Made by a program: the position numbers and the translations under genes. DNA of 64,000 bases from Asparagopsis taxiformis (lineage: Eukaryota > Rhodophyta > Florideophyceae > Bonnemaisoniales > Bonnemaisoniaceae), in contig JALQPE010001720.1 of NCBI GenBank assembly GCA_030407315.1, forward strand, positions 1 through 64,000, written 5' to 3'. The notes beneath the pieces are model-generated. The model saw only the letters and a list, made by a program, of their open reading frames with translations. It had not been told where the DNA came from and made no database searches. This document shows positions 54,301-62,913 of the stretch, in pieces (the stretch's first letter is position 1; every line of letters starts with the position of its first letter).

Positions 54301-54659
54301 CCGACCGCAATGTGCGTACTCGGCTTCGTTCCCCTGAGGGTGCTGCTGCTGCTCGTACTTCTTTGCTTGCGCAATTGGATGCCCGTCTAGGGTCGCCTGA
54401 GTCGCCAGATGTTTCTCCGCGTTCCGCGTCCGTCCCTGTAGTTGGGTTACCCGCACCTGCGGTCGCGCCTTCGCATGGCCCTGTGCCTGCCCGTCGTCGG
54501 GGTAGCGGTGCTGTTCCGCAGCGCGGCTTGCGTTGCAATCCCACGTACGCTAGGGTTCCACCCCGCCATCCTCGTCCATCGACGAACGTGCGTGCGTTTG
54601 CCCCTACGGCACCCTCCGCATCCCAGCGGCCTCGGCCCTCGAGCCATTATCGTCGCTAG
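51345..54659 (+). CDS. Antisense accessory protein of element A (1104 aa, intact)
   Basis: A large uninterrupted ORF opposite to gag-pol and not overlapping it, so it is not a shadow of pol. N-terminus (1-330) is low-complexity Ser/Pro/Ala/Arg with an acidic start (ESSEEEGDN), an Ala/Glu-rich helix and two DPYA motifs. The middle (about 370-760) looks folded and carries the blocks shared with the element-B protein: DALYVERM (439), VTANDYRV (501), EAPAWRLNRL (568). Next comes a Pro/Ser linker, a helical region and a coiled coil of Arg/Glu heptads (about 905-970), then an Arg-rich tail. No signal peptide or membrane segment. Function unknown; conservation of sequence and position suggests a role for the element, such as chromatin or nucleic-acid binding, or regulation. 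Confidence 0.85.
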   Translation: MPPRAPIQFESSEEEGDNMGSPNRPTTRSSVRRPTTRHQASSSRTGATPTPAKSSSPPATSAPIASAASSQTRTRSTAAKASAETASPSGKVVGTPSRSEKSVPPARASAQGGNVGPTESPASPKPSTPVATAKPLSANPPSREGEPVKATGPSPKGAMSAAAEEVVEVIAEGGATPKPLRQSNVRPSPSSRPSLARPSAPAVRTSSGRDASANPYEDYGRRNQQILADARKRREEELRREAARAEAEKAEAERAEAERANAQLVESAVDPYASSGKVTRSGAGPVPVNASAGVRPSGTALVDPYAVASAPAPAVPSHDTPPRAPKPTANWRSSGEFYPANADELMVFDSQALPFRRELAAPWEHYPFARLPRRDFTDRPRSELRRDMLLMSSLRGQSHQVQNECWSAYARLPSSRPMRHFRVPHTLCSDRTFLLHPGDALYVERMNRRLFQEESYQGTVEDMPMIRSRWFAYPPRPDTGNYEHHMRLHARVTSRMMGRQVTANDYRVFAHRNGSSVEPVTRPMRVSREALDPLWDDPIWEGQLAPPMCLPIADPPSLVYFHHSALREAPAWRLNRLRSYLELERDILIGIELARIVETRGFVPVMAEELVNRVSRTWYGLAEVPLSDVVPHSRKLPGTVVRRLLKVALGGDDYPQEMVSTNITGVAPEKVVVYTTVDLPIRALRINVLNHREGSTAELPPYRRDGEFTEDGYYGLEPGHYSDGDPDSYKYQPIGEALVPRPWWNSEMGGPSGRSPYAGRSFAPVAPLPPSGSDDLYEGSIPMDTTPTASAPQPVAAPSSQMGPAMEAFLTSDKGSEPSVTGDDGTPRQPSAVNILRGELSGRELMSLPEVRRLANEIGDGTVASVFVSANGRFLVDSALDTLALTCVTLANRYKHGREQRNVARERLREERERRRVADKEIEVARLEAAELRTRIGKLEGELGDARRLLEQAASASRVIPGEGEEEAAQPGYSRRRARSPDEGIPDRNVRTRLRSPEGAAAARTSLLAQLDARLGSPESPDVSPRSASVPVVGLPAPAVAPSHGPVPARRRGSGAVPQRGLRCNPTYARVPPRHPRPSTNVRAFAPTAPSASQRPRPSSHYRR

Positions 54660-54934
54660 GGACAGGCAATTGCCTCCGCACAAACCTCTAAGGGTAGTTT
54701 GAACACGCTTTTGCGTTGCGCCTTTGTTCATCAGGTAGTCCTGAGGCACCTTTGAGGTACATTAAAGATACATCATCACGATGACGTGTGAACTTGTTTG
54801 TTGAACCCCTATTGGCCAAATTTCATTTCCGAAAAAATCTTAATTTCCACACTGGCTCCGGTTGGCGGTGATGAAGTGCGCCCTTTCTGGGTTGACCTTC
54901 CGAGGCTCGGTAGCTCCACCCGGTGGATGCCTTG

Positions 54935-55739
54935 TTAGGTTCTCGTCCCTGAGGGGTTATGCAACTTCTTCCCACTTCTGGGTGTGCGCGTGCGTGTTCG
55001 GCGCGGTGGCCTGTCACCCTTACGGTGTTGCGTACGACGGAAGTACCGTGATGCCCATTCGGGGGGAACATTCGCTCGTTGCGTCCATGTTGGCTTGCGG
55101 TAGCCATACCACTTCACAAGGAACCATTGTTCCCCATCGTCGTCAGTGACGTAGTCGATGAGGTCATCGATAGGATACTCCTCATCCGAGGTTGCGCGTT
55201 CGGCGTCGCCACTTCCCTCTGGGGTTTCCTTCGTCCCTTCAGGGAGTGATGCTTGTTCCGAGTTCGGTCGGGTGCCCGGTGGCGCTTTTTCTTCTTCTCC
55301 ATTGGGGGTGGTTTCCCATGACCCTATGGGGTTCGCCGTCGCCTTTGAGCGAGTGTTTCGACCCTGTTTGGGGTTTGCCATCCGGGTGGGTGCTTGTCTT
55401 GTTAGGTTCGCGGTGCGCGGTTTCGTTCCCGCTAAAGGGGTTGCCTCTCGTTGAGGAGGGGTCGGCGTCTGTGGACGTGCATCGCTTAAGCGTCGCTTGT
55501 TCGCGTTTCCGCGAGTTGGATGCCTTTGGGCTGAGTCTGTGGCGTCAGTGCATGCCCCACTCTTGCGAGTTGTTCGCTTGTGCGATGGGTGAGCCCTATC
55601 AGGGTTGCGACTTTGGTCCGCATCTGCCTGGGCAGCGCGTGCTTCTCTACTTCGTAGATTTCTTCGCAATTGTGTGCGGTCGCGGTCGGTTGGCACCTGG
55701 TGCATGGGTGAACGACTTGGGTCGTGTGCGTCGCTCCCA
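54935..55739 (-). CDS. Chromodomain C-terminal part of element-A pol
   Basis: The frame opens inside the MITE and runs to the stop at 54935 (ATG at 55705 is internal). The first about 150 residues are a basic, disordered linker; the chromodomain follows with EEYPIDDLIDYVTDDDGEQ, WFLVKWYGYRKPTW and ASRYF. It corresponds to the in-frame C-terminal chromodomain of element B integrase. If the MITE and one CCA are removed in thought, this frame is continuous with the integrase frame, so as it stands it is a detached 3' part that would be translated only by splicing or reinitiation. Confidence 0.85.
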
Positions 55740-55998
55740 CCCAGTAAGCCTTAAAGATGTACCAAAGATGGCCGCATGATGTACCTATGACATGCATGGT
55801 GTTCCTCTGATGTACGGATAAGGATCATTTGCTCTTCAGCTGATGGCCGCATAGCGATACACCAATGATGGACGGGAGATGTCCATACGCTCATCTCCCG
55901 GACATCAGCGAAGTATCTCTTGCGTAGAGTAGAGGTATCACGTACATCATTGGTTCATCTAAAGCATATCAGGGGTACATATTCCTTTTCTTATAGGG
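55740..55998. mobile_element. 259-bp MITE splitting integrase from chromodomain
   Basis: Ends CCCAGTAAG...TATAGGG with imperfect inverted repeats extending to ATGTACC on both sides, flanked by CCA at 55737-55739 and 55999-56001. It is repeated at 32219-32477 in other DNA. Inside is a hairpin-forming stretch: GGGAGATG pairs with CATCTCCC, while the overlapping GATGTCC pairs with GGACATC. It is non-coding; the integrase frame runs 40 bases into it and stops at TAG. The 3-bp duplication is compatible with several DNA-transposon superfamilies. Confidence 0.8.
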
Positions 55999-58900
55999 CC
56001 AATTGTGGGTGAGTTACCGAAAGGGGTACGGCTACTAGGTTCATCCCTAGACGGAGTTGCAAAATTTTTGCTTACGCGCACAGCGTCGGGGGCCCCCTCC
56101 TGAAGGGTGGTTTGTCCCAAACCACTATCTTGTTCGTTTCTCCTAATTGTAGGTTGCTGCGAAAGCGGTGGATGACCCGTGGTGGGAAGTTCCTGAGTAG
56201 GAGTTGGCGGAAGTGATTCGCTTTGTGCGTGTTGTTGGCCGTTGCCCTGTGGTTGTTGTGTTTGCGTACTCGGCGCGAGGGCGTCTGCACCTGATGGTGA
56301 TGCCTGTGCGTTGGCGGAATGTGACCTTGGTGGCAAGGTGGGTTCCTCGGTTGGACGCGGGGCGAGCGCGACTCTATCGAGACTAACCTTTTCGGTGATA
56401 CCATCGCGGTCGATGTAAACCGTTCGCCGTCCTGCACGGATAACCCTGTAGGGACCTTGAGCTACTGGCGTTAGCTTGTTCCGTTCACGGACTTCTGGGT
56501 TATCCAGATAAACGTAATCATCGGTAGTGATGAGTCGTTTAGACTTCCGGATCGACCGGTCGAAGTTACGCTTGTAACGTGCTTGCGCGCTGTGAAGGCG
56601 TTTACCTGCCAGCTCGATAGTGTCCGTAATACGGCGTAAGAAGTCTTGCTTCGTGAACGTGTCTGGCGTTGCCCTTCTTTTCACCGAATGGTGTGTCGCA
56701 TATGGCGGTGGAGGTCGGCTTAGGATGAGGTCGAAGGGTGTAGTTCCCGTTGTGCGATGCACGTGCGTATTGTACGCATAGGTTAACGCTGATGCGTAGA
56801 CATCCCAGTCATCCTGGTTATCATTGACGTAATTACGTAGCATGCTCAACAGAGTACGGTTATACCGTTCGACTTGCCCATTTGTCTGGGGATGGTAAGC
56901 CGTCGTGAAGACGTTCTTCGTTCCTAACTGGAGGCAGACGGCCTGGAAGAACTTTGACGCAAATTGCGGACCGTTATCGGATAGTAATGTCCGTGGGGGA
57001 CCGTACTTAAACACCCAATGTGTACAAAAGGCTACAGCCACATGGTAAGCCGTGATGCTTCGCAGCGGAACCACTTGGGTTAGCTTGGTAAAGCGACACG
57101 ATATCACCAGTAGGTGCACGTTACCCTTCTTGGTACGAGGTAGAGGACCGAGCAGGTCAATTGCAACGTCATCCAACGGTGTGGTAGCTGGGAACAGCTG
57201 GAGGGTACTCGCATGTTTGCGCAACCGTAATCGGTTTCTCGCGCACGCTGAACAGCGTTCAACCGTTCCGGTTATGTCCGCAGCCATTGCAGGCCAATAA
57301 TAAGATAGACGCATCGTGTCGTACATGCGGTTCTGACCAGGATGTCCTGCCAAGATGCCGTGGTGGCACATCGTCAATAGACGTTGCCGTAAGGCTTTGG
57401 GTACCACAATCTGGGATGACCCGTCCAATTTGGACTTCCTACAAAGGACACCGTCTTCATCTTCGAAGAAGAGCGAGTCAGACTTCTGAGAGGCTAGAGC
57501 CTGTTGACAGAAGTCGTCTGTTCGTTGCTCTTCGAGCCACTCCTTGCGAGTTATCGGGCTGTAGTTTTCCGTTTGCGGATGAGTGGTTAAGACGGGGGTA
57601 CCGTTGCGATTAGGCGCCTCCTCGGCGTGGTCTCTTGCTAGAGAAAGGTCGTAGAACCATGCATCTGTGTCGTCATCAAAGGATGTTTCACCTTGCGGTG
57701 CATGTGTGGCCAACAGAGTTGGTATTTCATCATCAATGATGACAGGCGTCTCGCCGTTAGTTTCAACACGCGAAAGGGCGTCAGGTAGTTGGTGAACCCG
57801 ACCGGGACGGTAGATGATTTGATAATCGAATTCCGCAAGTCGGAGGCGCCAGCGGCATAGTCTCCCTGAAGGGTCGTTGATGTTCATGAGCCAACGCAGC
57901 GCGTTATGGTCCGTTCGGACGACAAACTTTGTTTGTTCCAAGTATGGACGTAGGATAGTGACAGCCCATACAACGGCTAAGCATTCTCGCTCCGTAGGGG
58001 AGTAACCTCTTTCAGGTTTAGTCAGCGTGCGCGACCAATAGCCAATTGGCTTGAGATCATTCTCTTCCCCTTGCTGCTGAAGCAGAGCACATCCTATTTG
58101 GTACGCGGAAGCGTCCGTATCCACGGTGTAGGGTTGACCCAACTTGGGTAGAGCCAGTATCGGCGGCTTGGTCATGACCTCCTTGAGAGCGTTGAACGCG
58201 CATCGTTGGTCCTCGGTAGGAGGTTCTTTCCCGAATTTAGGGAGGCTGTCTTTGGTCAGCATTTCGTTCAAGGGGTGCGCAATTGCGGCATACCCTTTGA
58301 TGAATCGTCGAAAGACGCCACAGCTTCCGAGGAAGGATCGCATTTGCGTAGGCGTTTGCGGAAAGATCGCGTCAGCGATAGCCGAAGTGGCGTTCTGTGC
58401 AACAGCTAGCTTTCCTGGCATCACGACATGTCCCAGGTAGTCAACCTTCTTTTCGAAGAAATGACACTTTGTCAACTTCAGGGTGACACCTGCTTCCCGT
58501 AGGAGGGAGAGTACTTGGTCCACATGGTGGAGATGTTCGGCCTCGTCCCGAGAGAATACGATCACATCGTCTAAGTAAATCAGACAGGTCTGCCAGCGAA
58601 CGCTGCTAAGAACAATGTCGATGGCACGCTGAAACGTTGCTGGTGCATTCTTCAAGCCAAAAGGCAAACGCTTAAAGCGATATGTTCCCAAATGGGAGGT
58701 AAATGCCGTTTTGTCACGGTCGTCCTGTGCAACAGGTATCTGCCAATAACCAGAGTTACAATCCAATGTGGTGAATACTTGAGCATCTCCGAGGGAGTCA
58801 ATACAATCATCCATTCGTGGAAGGGGGTACACATCATTGACAGTGATGTCGTTAAGACCCCTATAGTCGACGCAAAAGCGTAATTTACCATCCTTCTTCG

Positions 58901-59294
58901 GAACCAGTACCACTGGGCTAGCCCATTCGGAGGTCGACGGTTCGATCACTCCCTTTTCCAGCATGCTGGTTATTTCCTTACGGGCAATCTCTCGACGAGC
59001 GGGTCCCATCCGGTAGGGTTGTTGCCGTCGAGGCTTACTTCCTTCGATAATATCGATTCGGTGCTCCGTAGCGCGGATGTCCCCTAGGGATCCATCCCAC
59101 ATAGACTCGTGTCGAGATAGCATGCTAAGGATGCGTTCCCTCAACGGGATTTGACCAAGGTGGTCTAGAGAGACTTCTTGCTTCCAACTTGATGGTGGTG
59201 TGGCCTCGGCCTCTTGCTCCTGATGGAGAGTAGTCACCATAGTGGAGGCCTCTTGGGAGGAAGGGGTAGAACGGCTGAGAGCCATGGGGCGCAT
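55959..59294 (-). CDS. pol: Element A RT-RNase H-integrase (1111 aa)
   Basis: RT: KLRFCVDYRGLND, QVFTTLDCNSGYWQ, FGLKNAPATFQ and catalytic LIYLDDVIVFS (about 239). RNase H: VDTDASAYQIGCALLQ and HNALRWLM. Integrase: HHCC zinc site (HHGILAGHPGQNRMY...CSACARNR), catalytic AIDLLGP, LLSDNGPQFAS and NGQVERYNR, then a GPYRVI motif typical of Ty3/gypsy integrases, and a long Gln/Pro/Thr-rich tail. The stop lies in the MITE. The start ATG is only the first in frame: protease upstream (59324-60226) belongs to the same protein, separated by one lost T near 59334 that the left copy still has. Confidence 0.93.
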   Translation of the reverse strand: MRPMALSRSTPSSQEASTMVTTLHQEQEAEATPPSSWKQEVSLDHLGQIPLRERILSMLSRHESMWDGSLGDIRATEHRIDIIEGSKPRRQQPYRMGPARREIARKEITSMLEKGVIEPSTSEWASPVVLVPKKDGKLRFCVDYRGLNDITVNDVYPLPRMDDCIDSLGDAQVFTTLDCNSGYWQIPVAQDDRDKTAFTSHLGTYRFKRLPFGLKNAPATFQRAIDIVLSSVRWQTCLIYLDDVIVFSRDEAEHLHHVDQVLSLLREAGVTLKLTKCHFFEKKVDYLGHVVMPGKLAVAQNATSAIADAIFPQTPTQMRSFLGSCGVFRRFIKGYAAIAHPLNEMLTKDSLPKFGKEPPTEDQRCAFNALKEVMTKPPILALPKLGQPYTVDTDASAYQIGCALLQQQGEENDLKPIGYWSRTLTKPERGYSPTERECLAVVWAVTILRPYLEQTKFVVRTDHNALRWLMNINDPSGRLCRWRLRLAEFDYQIIYRPGRVHQLPDALSRVETNGETPVIIDDEIPTLLATHAPQGETSFDDDTDAWFYDLSLARDHAEEAPNRNGTPVLTTHPQTENYSPITRKEWLEEQRTDDFCQQALASQKSDSLFFEDEDGVLCRKSKLDGSSQIVVPKALRQRLLTMCHHGILAGHPGQNRMYDTMRLSYYWPAMAADITGTVERCSACARNRLRLRKHASTLQLFPATTPLDDVAIDLLGPLPRTKKGNVHLLVISCRFTKLTQVVPLRSITAYHVAVAFCTHWVFKYGPPRTLLSDNGPQFASKFFQAVCLQLGTKNVFTTAYHPQTNGQVERYNRTLLSMLRNYVNDNQDDWDVYASALTYAYNTHVHRTTGTTPFDLILSRPPPPYATHHSVKRRATPDTFTKQDFLRRITDTIELAGKRLHSAQARYKRNFDRSIRKSKRLITTDDYVYLDNPEVRERNKLTPVAQGPYRVIRAGRRTVYIDRDGITEKVSLDRVALAPRPTEEPTLPPRSHSANAQASPSGADALAPSTQTQQPQGNGQQHAQSESLPPTPTQELPTTGHPPLSQQPTIRRNEQDSGLGQTTLQEGAPDAVRVSKNFATPSRDEPSSRTPFGNSPTIGPIRKGICTPDML

Positions 59295-59323
59295 TGGCCG
59301 TTCGGGTGCCCGAAGGGCATAGC

Positions 59324-60226
59324 CTATAACTGTCCCTTCGGGAGGTACTTGTCGGATGTACCGAAGTTAGTTAATATAGTCAGGAATTCCTGTCGCGGGA
59401 TGACTTCCGCAACCCCATTCGGGATAGAGACACGATGTCGGTGAAGGATCCGATCTCTCGGTGAGAGTATACTCAAGCCGCCACCGGCACAGACAACAGT
59501 AGTTGTCACTTGGCTCCGCGGAGGAATATTCACACTTTGTGACAATCGAATGCCATGAGGCTGGCGGTCTAAGTTAATCCCATTAGAGGGTCGCGCGGCA
59601 TCCACGTAGCACGAAAGGGTGGGGGATGTTTTACGCGTAGGCGACATCACTAGGATAGCTATCGACCCGCCGTCGTGAATATCAATTCGTTGGGCCCGGC
59701 ACCTAATTGCGTCTACGTGGGTATTCATTGCCCCAGTTCCCAAGATGAGGGGTACGGCCAACTTAGGCGCGACGAAGAATTCTTCCTCAAAGGACTTGTG
59801 GCCTAACTGTAATGACAGTATTATCTTGCCTTTTATCCGAAGAGGATTGCCGTTAGCATCGGCCAGTTGCGGAACTTTCCCCGTAGGGACTTGGAATTGT
59901 TCCCAATTGTGGGGTAAGCTCCTTTCCTGGATGACCGATGGTCCGGACCCGGTGTCCATCACCATACGCATGGGCGTGAGAATTGACGGATCGAGTCCGA
60001 TGGAACCCATTACTACGTAATGGGCGGCCTTAAGCAGGCATGAGGCTTTCGGCCTAGGTGTTCGAGTCCCTGTCGGGGAACCCGAGTGGGTTGGTGTCTG
60101 GGAAAGACTTTGGTCCCTAGAGGGAGTTGCAGCCTTTTCCTGCGGAGGTGGTTGTGGTGAGATGTCCACCGAGTAGCGTAATCGCTCCACCTCCTGACGG
60201 GAGTGCGACACCTCACTCCCCGTCAT
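59324..60226 (-). CDS. Element A protease region (300 aa, frame lost at 3' end)
   Basis: Pro/Ser/Arg-rich linker, then a retropepsin-like domain with MVMDTGSGPSVIQ (catalytic DTG) at about residues 87-99 and VPLILGTGAMNTHVDAIRC, the second conserved loop. The ATG overlaps the gag stop as TAATG; the frame is -1 relative to gag and is open through the gag end. It releases the mature proteins from the polyprotein. The final residues (KYLPKGQL) result from a one-base loss; in the left copy the frame continues into RT. Confidence 0.88.
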   Translation of the reverse strand: MTGSEVSHSRQEVERLRYSVDISPQPPPQEKAATPSRDQSLSQTPTHSGSPTGTRTPRPKASCLLKAAHYVVMGSIGLDPSILTPMRMVMDTGSGPSVIQERSLPHNWEQFQVPTGKVPQLADANGNPLRIKGKIILSLQLGHKSFEEEFFVAPKLAVPLILGTGAMNTHVDAIRCRAQRIDIHDGGSIAILVMSPTRKTSPTLSCYVDAARPSNGINLDRQPHGIRLSQSVNIPPRSQVTTTVVCAGGGLSILSPRDRILHRHRVSIPNGVAEVIPRQEFLTILTNFGTSDKYLPKGQL

Positions 60227-62150
60227 TAGTTTTCCGACGACGTTTCGGAGTCGTCGGTAGTGTCTAGGGCGTCGGCAACGTCTTGAGCCGTTACGGAAGA
60301 TCCGTTACGTTCTAAAACGTCTCGCCTCAGAGGGCCCAATTTGGGATGAGTTTCGTCATCGGCGAACGCGACCATGCGTGTTGGAGGGTTTGACCGTTGG
60401 AGCACGGTTTTAGGGTAATCCCTTTTTCGGTTGAACCGATTGGACTGGCGCTGTTGGCGGCGCATAACCTGTTCCGGTTCTTGCTGGTAAGCGTAGTTCG
60501 CAAAGGCGAAGTAAGTTCCCACTGAGGGTGGTAGGTAAGGGCAAGTGTACAACACGTGCCCTGGTTGGCGACAGCCAGAGCATCTCCAAGTAACAGCCCC
60601 TTCGGGGATCATACTCTCAGCGAGTTTAAGATGTTCTCCCGTTAGGGTAGGGGCCTGCATTGGCGCGCCCATTGGGTTCCCGGTAGGGGAAGGTAAGGTC
60701 GGCGGCGGGGTCCGCGGTATCACGGCCGGTTCTCCGGGTACGGTAGCGAGCAACGCTTTGCGTTTACGATCCGCGATTTCCCGAGTAGGGTAACCCTTCG
60801 GCTTTGCGGGTAGCGAAGCTCGTAGAGAGTCCCCGAGTCCTTTAGCAAGGTTACGGACAGCAAGAAAATCTTCTCCGCCACTGCGGCCTATAGTCACCTT
60901 GACGGTGTGTTTAACCTCTGGGCGTAGGCCCTTGAGGTAATAGTTGACCAAGTCTCTTTCCGAGAAGACGTTCGCACACAGGAGAGCAGCGTCCTGCAGT
61001 CTGTCTGCGTATGCAGCTTCATCTTCATCCGGCCCTTGCCGTATACGCGTTACCGCGTCATAAGCGTCCGCTAGGACGTTGTCTGTTGCGTAGCGAGCCA
61101 GAAGGGCGTTAACGGCTTGCGGCCAAGTGATCTGCTGATGCAAATGGTTGAGAAGCTTGCGCTTTCGCGCCTCGGCGGCGATAAACCTTTGAGGTTCTCC
61201 TTCTAGGAAATACTTGAGTAACTTGGTAGCTTCTCCCTCCGAGACTCCGCATGAATCACATGCATCTTGAAATTCCGCGAGGAACCGGAGGATATCGATG
61301 GGTTCCGTACCATCGAACGGCGTGAATGACGCGTTGAAATTACGGATCTTCTCCGTTAGCTTATACAAGCTTCTTGTTTTCCCCATTGGGGTGTCGGTCG
61401 TTAGGGACTTGTTCTTGAGTCGGTAGTACCGATAGGAGACCACTAGGTCGAACGCAGGTTCGCGGGCCTTCAAAGGCACTAAGCCTTCCTCAAGAGGTCC
61501 TTCTTCATCGTCCCACGAGGGGTTTTCCGGTGCAGATCCGGTGGCACGAGTGTGCTGTCTCGTGCGAGAGATATTCCCTGTTTGGGATAGTGATTCGGCG
61601 AGGGCGTCGACACGTCGGACAGATGTCGGGTTGCTTCTGCGACTTGATCCAATCGGGGATCTTCTTCTTCCTCCCTACCGGATGTAGGGTCAGGGAAATC
61701 AGCCGATCGGATGCGGCGAGCAGGAAACTCCTGTTGTCCTAATGGACTGGCATTAAAGCCGTGAATCGAAAGCTCCTCCAGACGAGTTTCCAAACGGGAT
61801 ACGCGTTTAGCGAATTCGGCTTTGACCTGATTCCAGGTTTCCGCTAGGAACTCGGCGTCCCGATCTTGGGTGGCTTCTCGGCTGGCGGCCATCAGCTTTG
61901 GCTCGACCAGTTCCATGACGGTTTCGACCGTAGCGTCTACGATTTCCGCCCTGCGGTCTTGAACAGTCTTCTCGACGACGGTGCTGAATTCAGCCTTGAA
62001 TTCTTCCAACCGTTCGTTGAAGATTCGGTCAGCCCGATCTTGCAGGGTGTTAATCACCACGCCTTCTTCGGCGATCAGATCCGAATCGGATAAGTCGCTG
62101 GCAGGCGCTATGTCCTCACTAGAGGGTCCCGTTGTAGGGTTACGAGGCAT
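60226..62150 (-). pseudogene. gag: Gag of element A, copy 2, one-base frameshift
   Basis: Two pieces, 61479-62150 (223 aa) and 60226-61479 (417 aa). One base is missing at about 61612 (GACGTGTCG where the other copies have GACTGTGTCG). Otherwise it is the same protein as 13262-15187, with the CCHC knuckle in WRCSGCRQPGHVLYTC. It could be a sequencing loss. Confidence 0.9.
60229..60235 (-). other. Candidate -1 frameshift heptamer, element A gag/pro
   Basis: GGAAAAC on the minus strand, phased G-GAA-AAC, directly followed by the gag stop TAA. The -1 frame reads through into protease. Stop-start reinitiation at TAATG is an alternative. Confidence 0.45.
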
Positions 62151-62208
62151 CGTGAAGATGATTGTGAAGGAAAATTTCTCTCAAAGAGACTTACCCGAGG
62201 GTACAAGG

Positions 62209-62226
62209 TTCTAGGTCGAGAGACCA
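62209..62226 (-). other. Primer-binding site, element A copy 2 (tRNA-Tyr-like)
   Basis: The plus strand TTCTAGGTCGAGAGACCA reads as a tRNA 3' end: T-stem half CTAGG, acceptor half TCGAGAG, discriminator A, CCA. G72 implies C1, the C1-G72 pair that marks eukaryotic tRNA-Tyr. One spacer base (62227) precedes the LTR. Confidence 0.7.
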
Positions 62227-62227
62227 A

Positions 62228-62913
62228 TGTAGCAGGTAGAAAATCCGCTAGAGCGGCAAACCACCCGACAGGTGTCCCGAGCCTCGGTAGAGGAAGTGGT
62301 AGAGCAGATGAACCTTATAGGTACCCGGCGGGTAGTCTCGTAAGAGAGAAGGTGTCGTTACCCGGAGGGGGTTGTGCGACGAAGGGGTGCTCACGCGAGA
62401 GGCGTATGGATAGAGCGAGTGACGTAATCCGTCGAGCTGTTGGCTAACCCTAAGGTTTTCCCGGAGAGGGGTTGAACAATAGGTATGCGAACACTGTTCC
62501 AATGGGTCGTAATTCCACTTGAGTTTACGTTACTCTAGAAACCGTGCCTACTGGCTATTCCAGTGGCGTATTTATCCTAAGTCTACTGTAAGCTAGGGTT
62601 AGTGGTTAGGAATAAATATCCAGTTATTGACCAACCAGAGCCCAGTTAACGGCACTCGCCTACCCGCGAGGTTATTGCCAGTTAGGCTTACATTGTAATG
62701 TACAGCTGGTTAGCTTAAGTTAGAAATTTGCCCCTTGTGGGGTCTTGGCCGGGGCCGATGGGCCCGGATAGGGTTATTTGTCAGCCTTAGCTTGTCCCAA
62801 GTATAGGAAACACGCCAGTTGGCTGGTGCCTTGTGATTGGCACATCCCTTAAGTGGGTACCCAATAGGGAAGCGACACGCCTCGATCGGCGAGGACCGCC
62901 AGGCGGTACGACA
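62228..62913 (-). repeat. Element A copy 2, 5' LTR
   Basis: 686 bp; TGTAGCAGG to GTACGACA on the plus strand. Confidence 0.95.

Larger units (their letters stand above)
50160..62913 (-). mobile_element. Element A, copy 2: full-length chromovirus (12.75 kb)
   Basis: Best-preserved copy. LTRs 50160-50844 and 62228-62913 differ by one substitution and one G-run indel, indicating a young insertion. The minus strand carries gag, protease/RT/RNase H/integrase and chromodomain; the plus strand carries the antisense gene. PBS and polypurine tract are intact. The flanking five bases (TTGTT and CGGTC) do not match. Confidence 0.95.
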
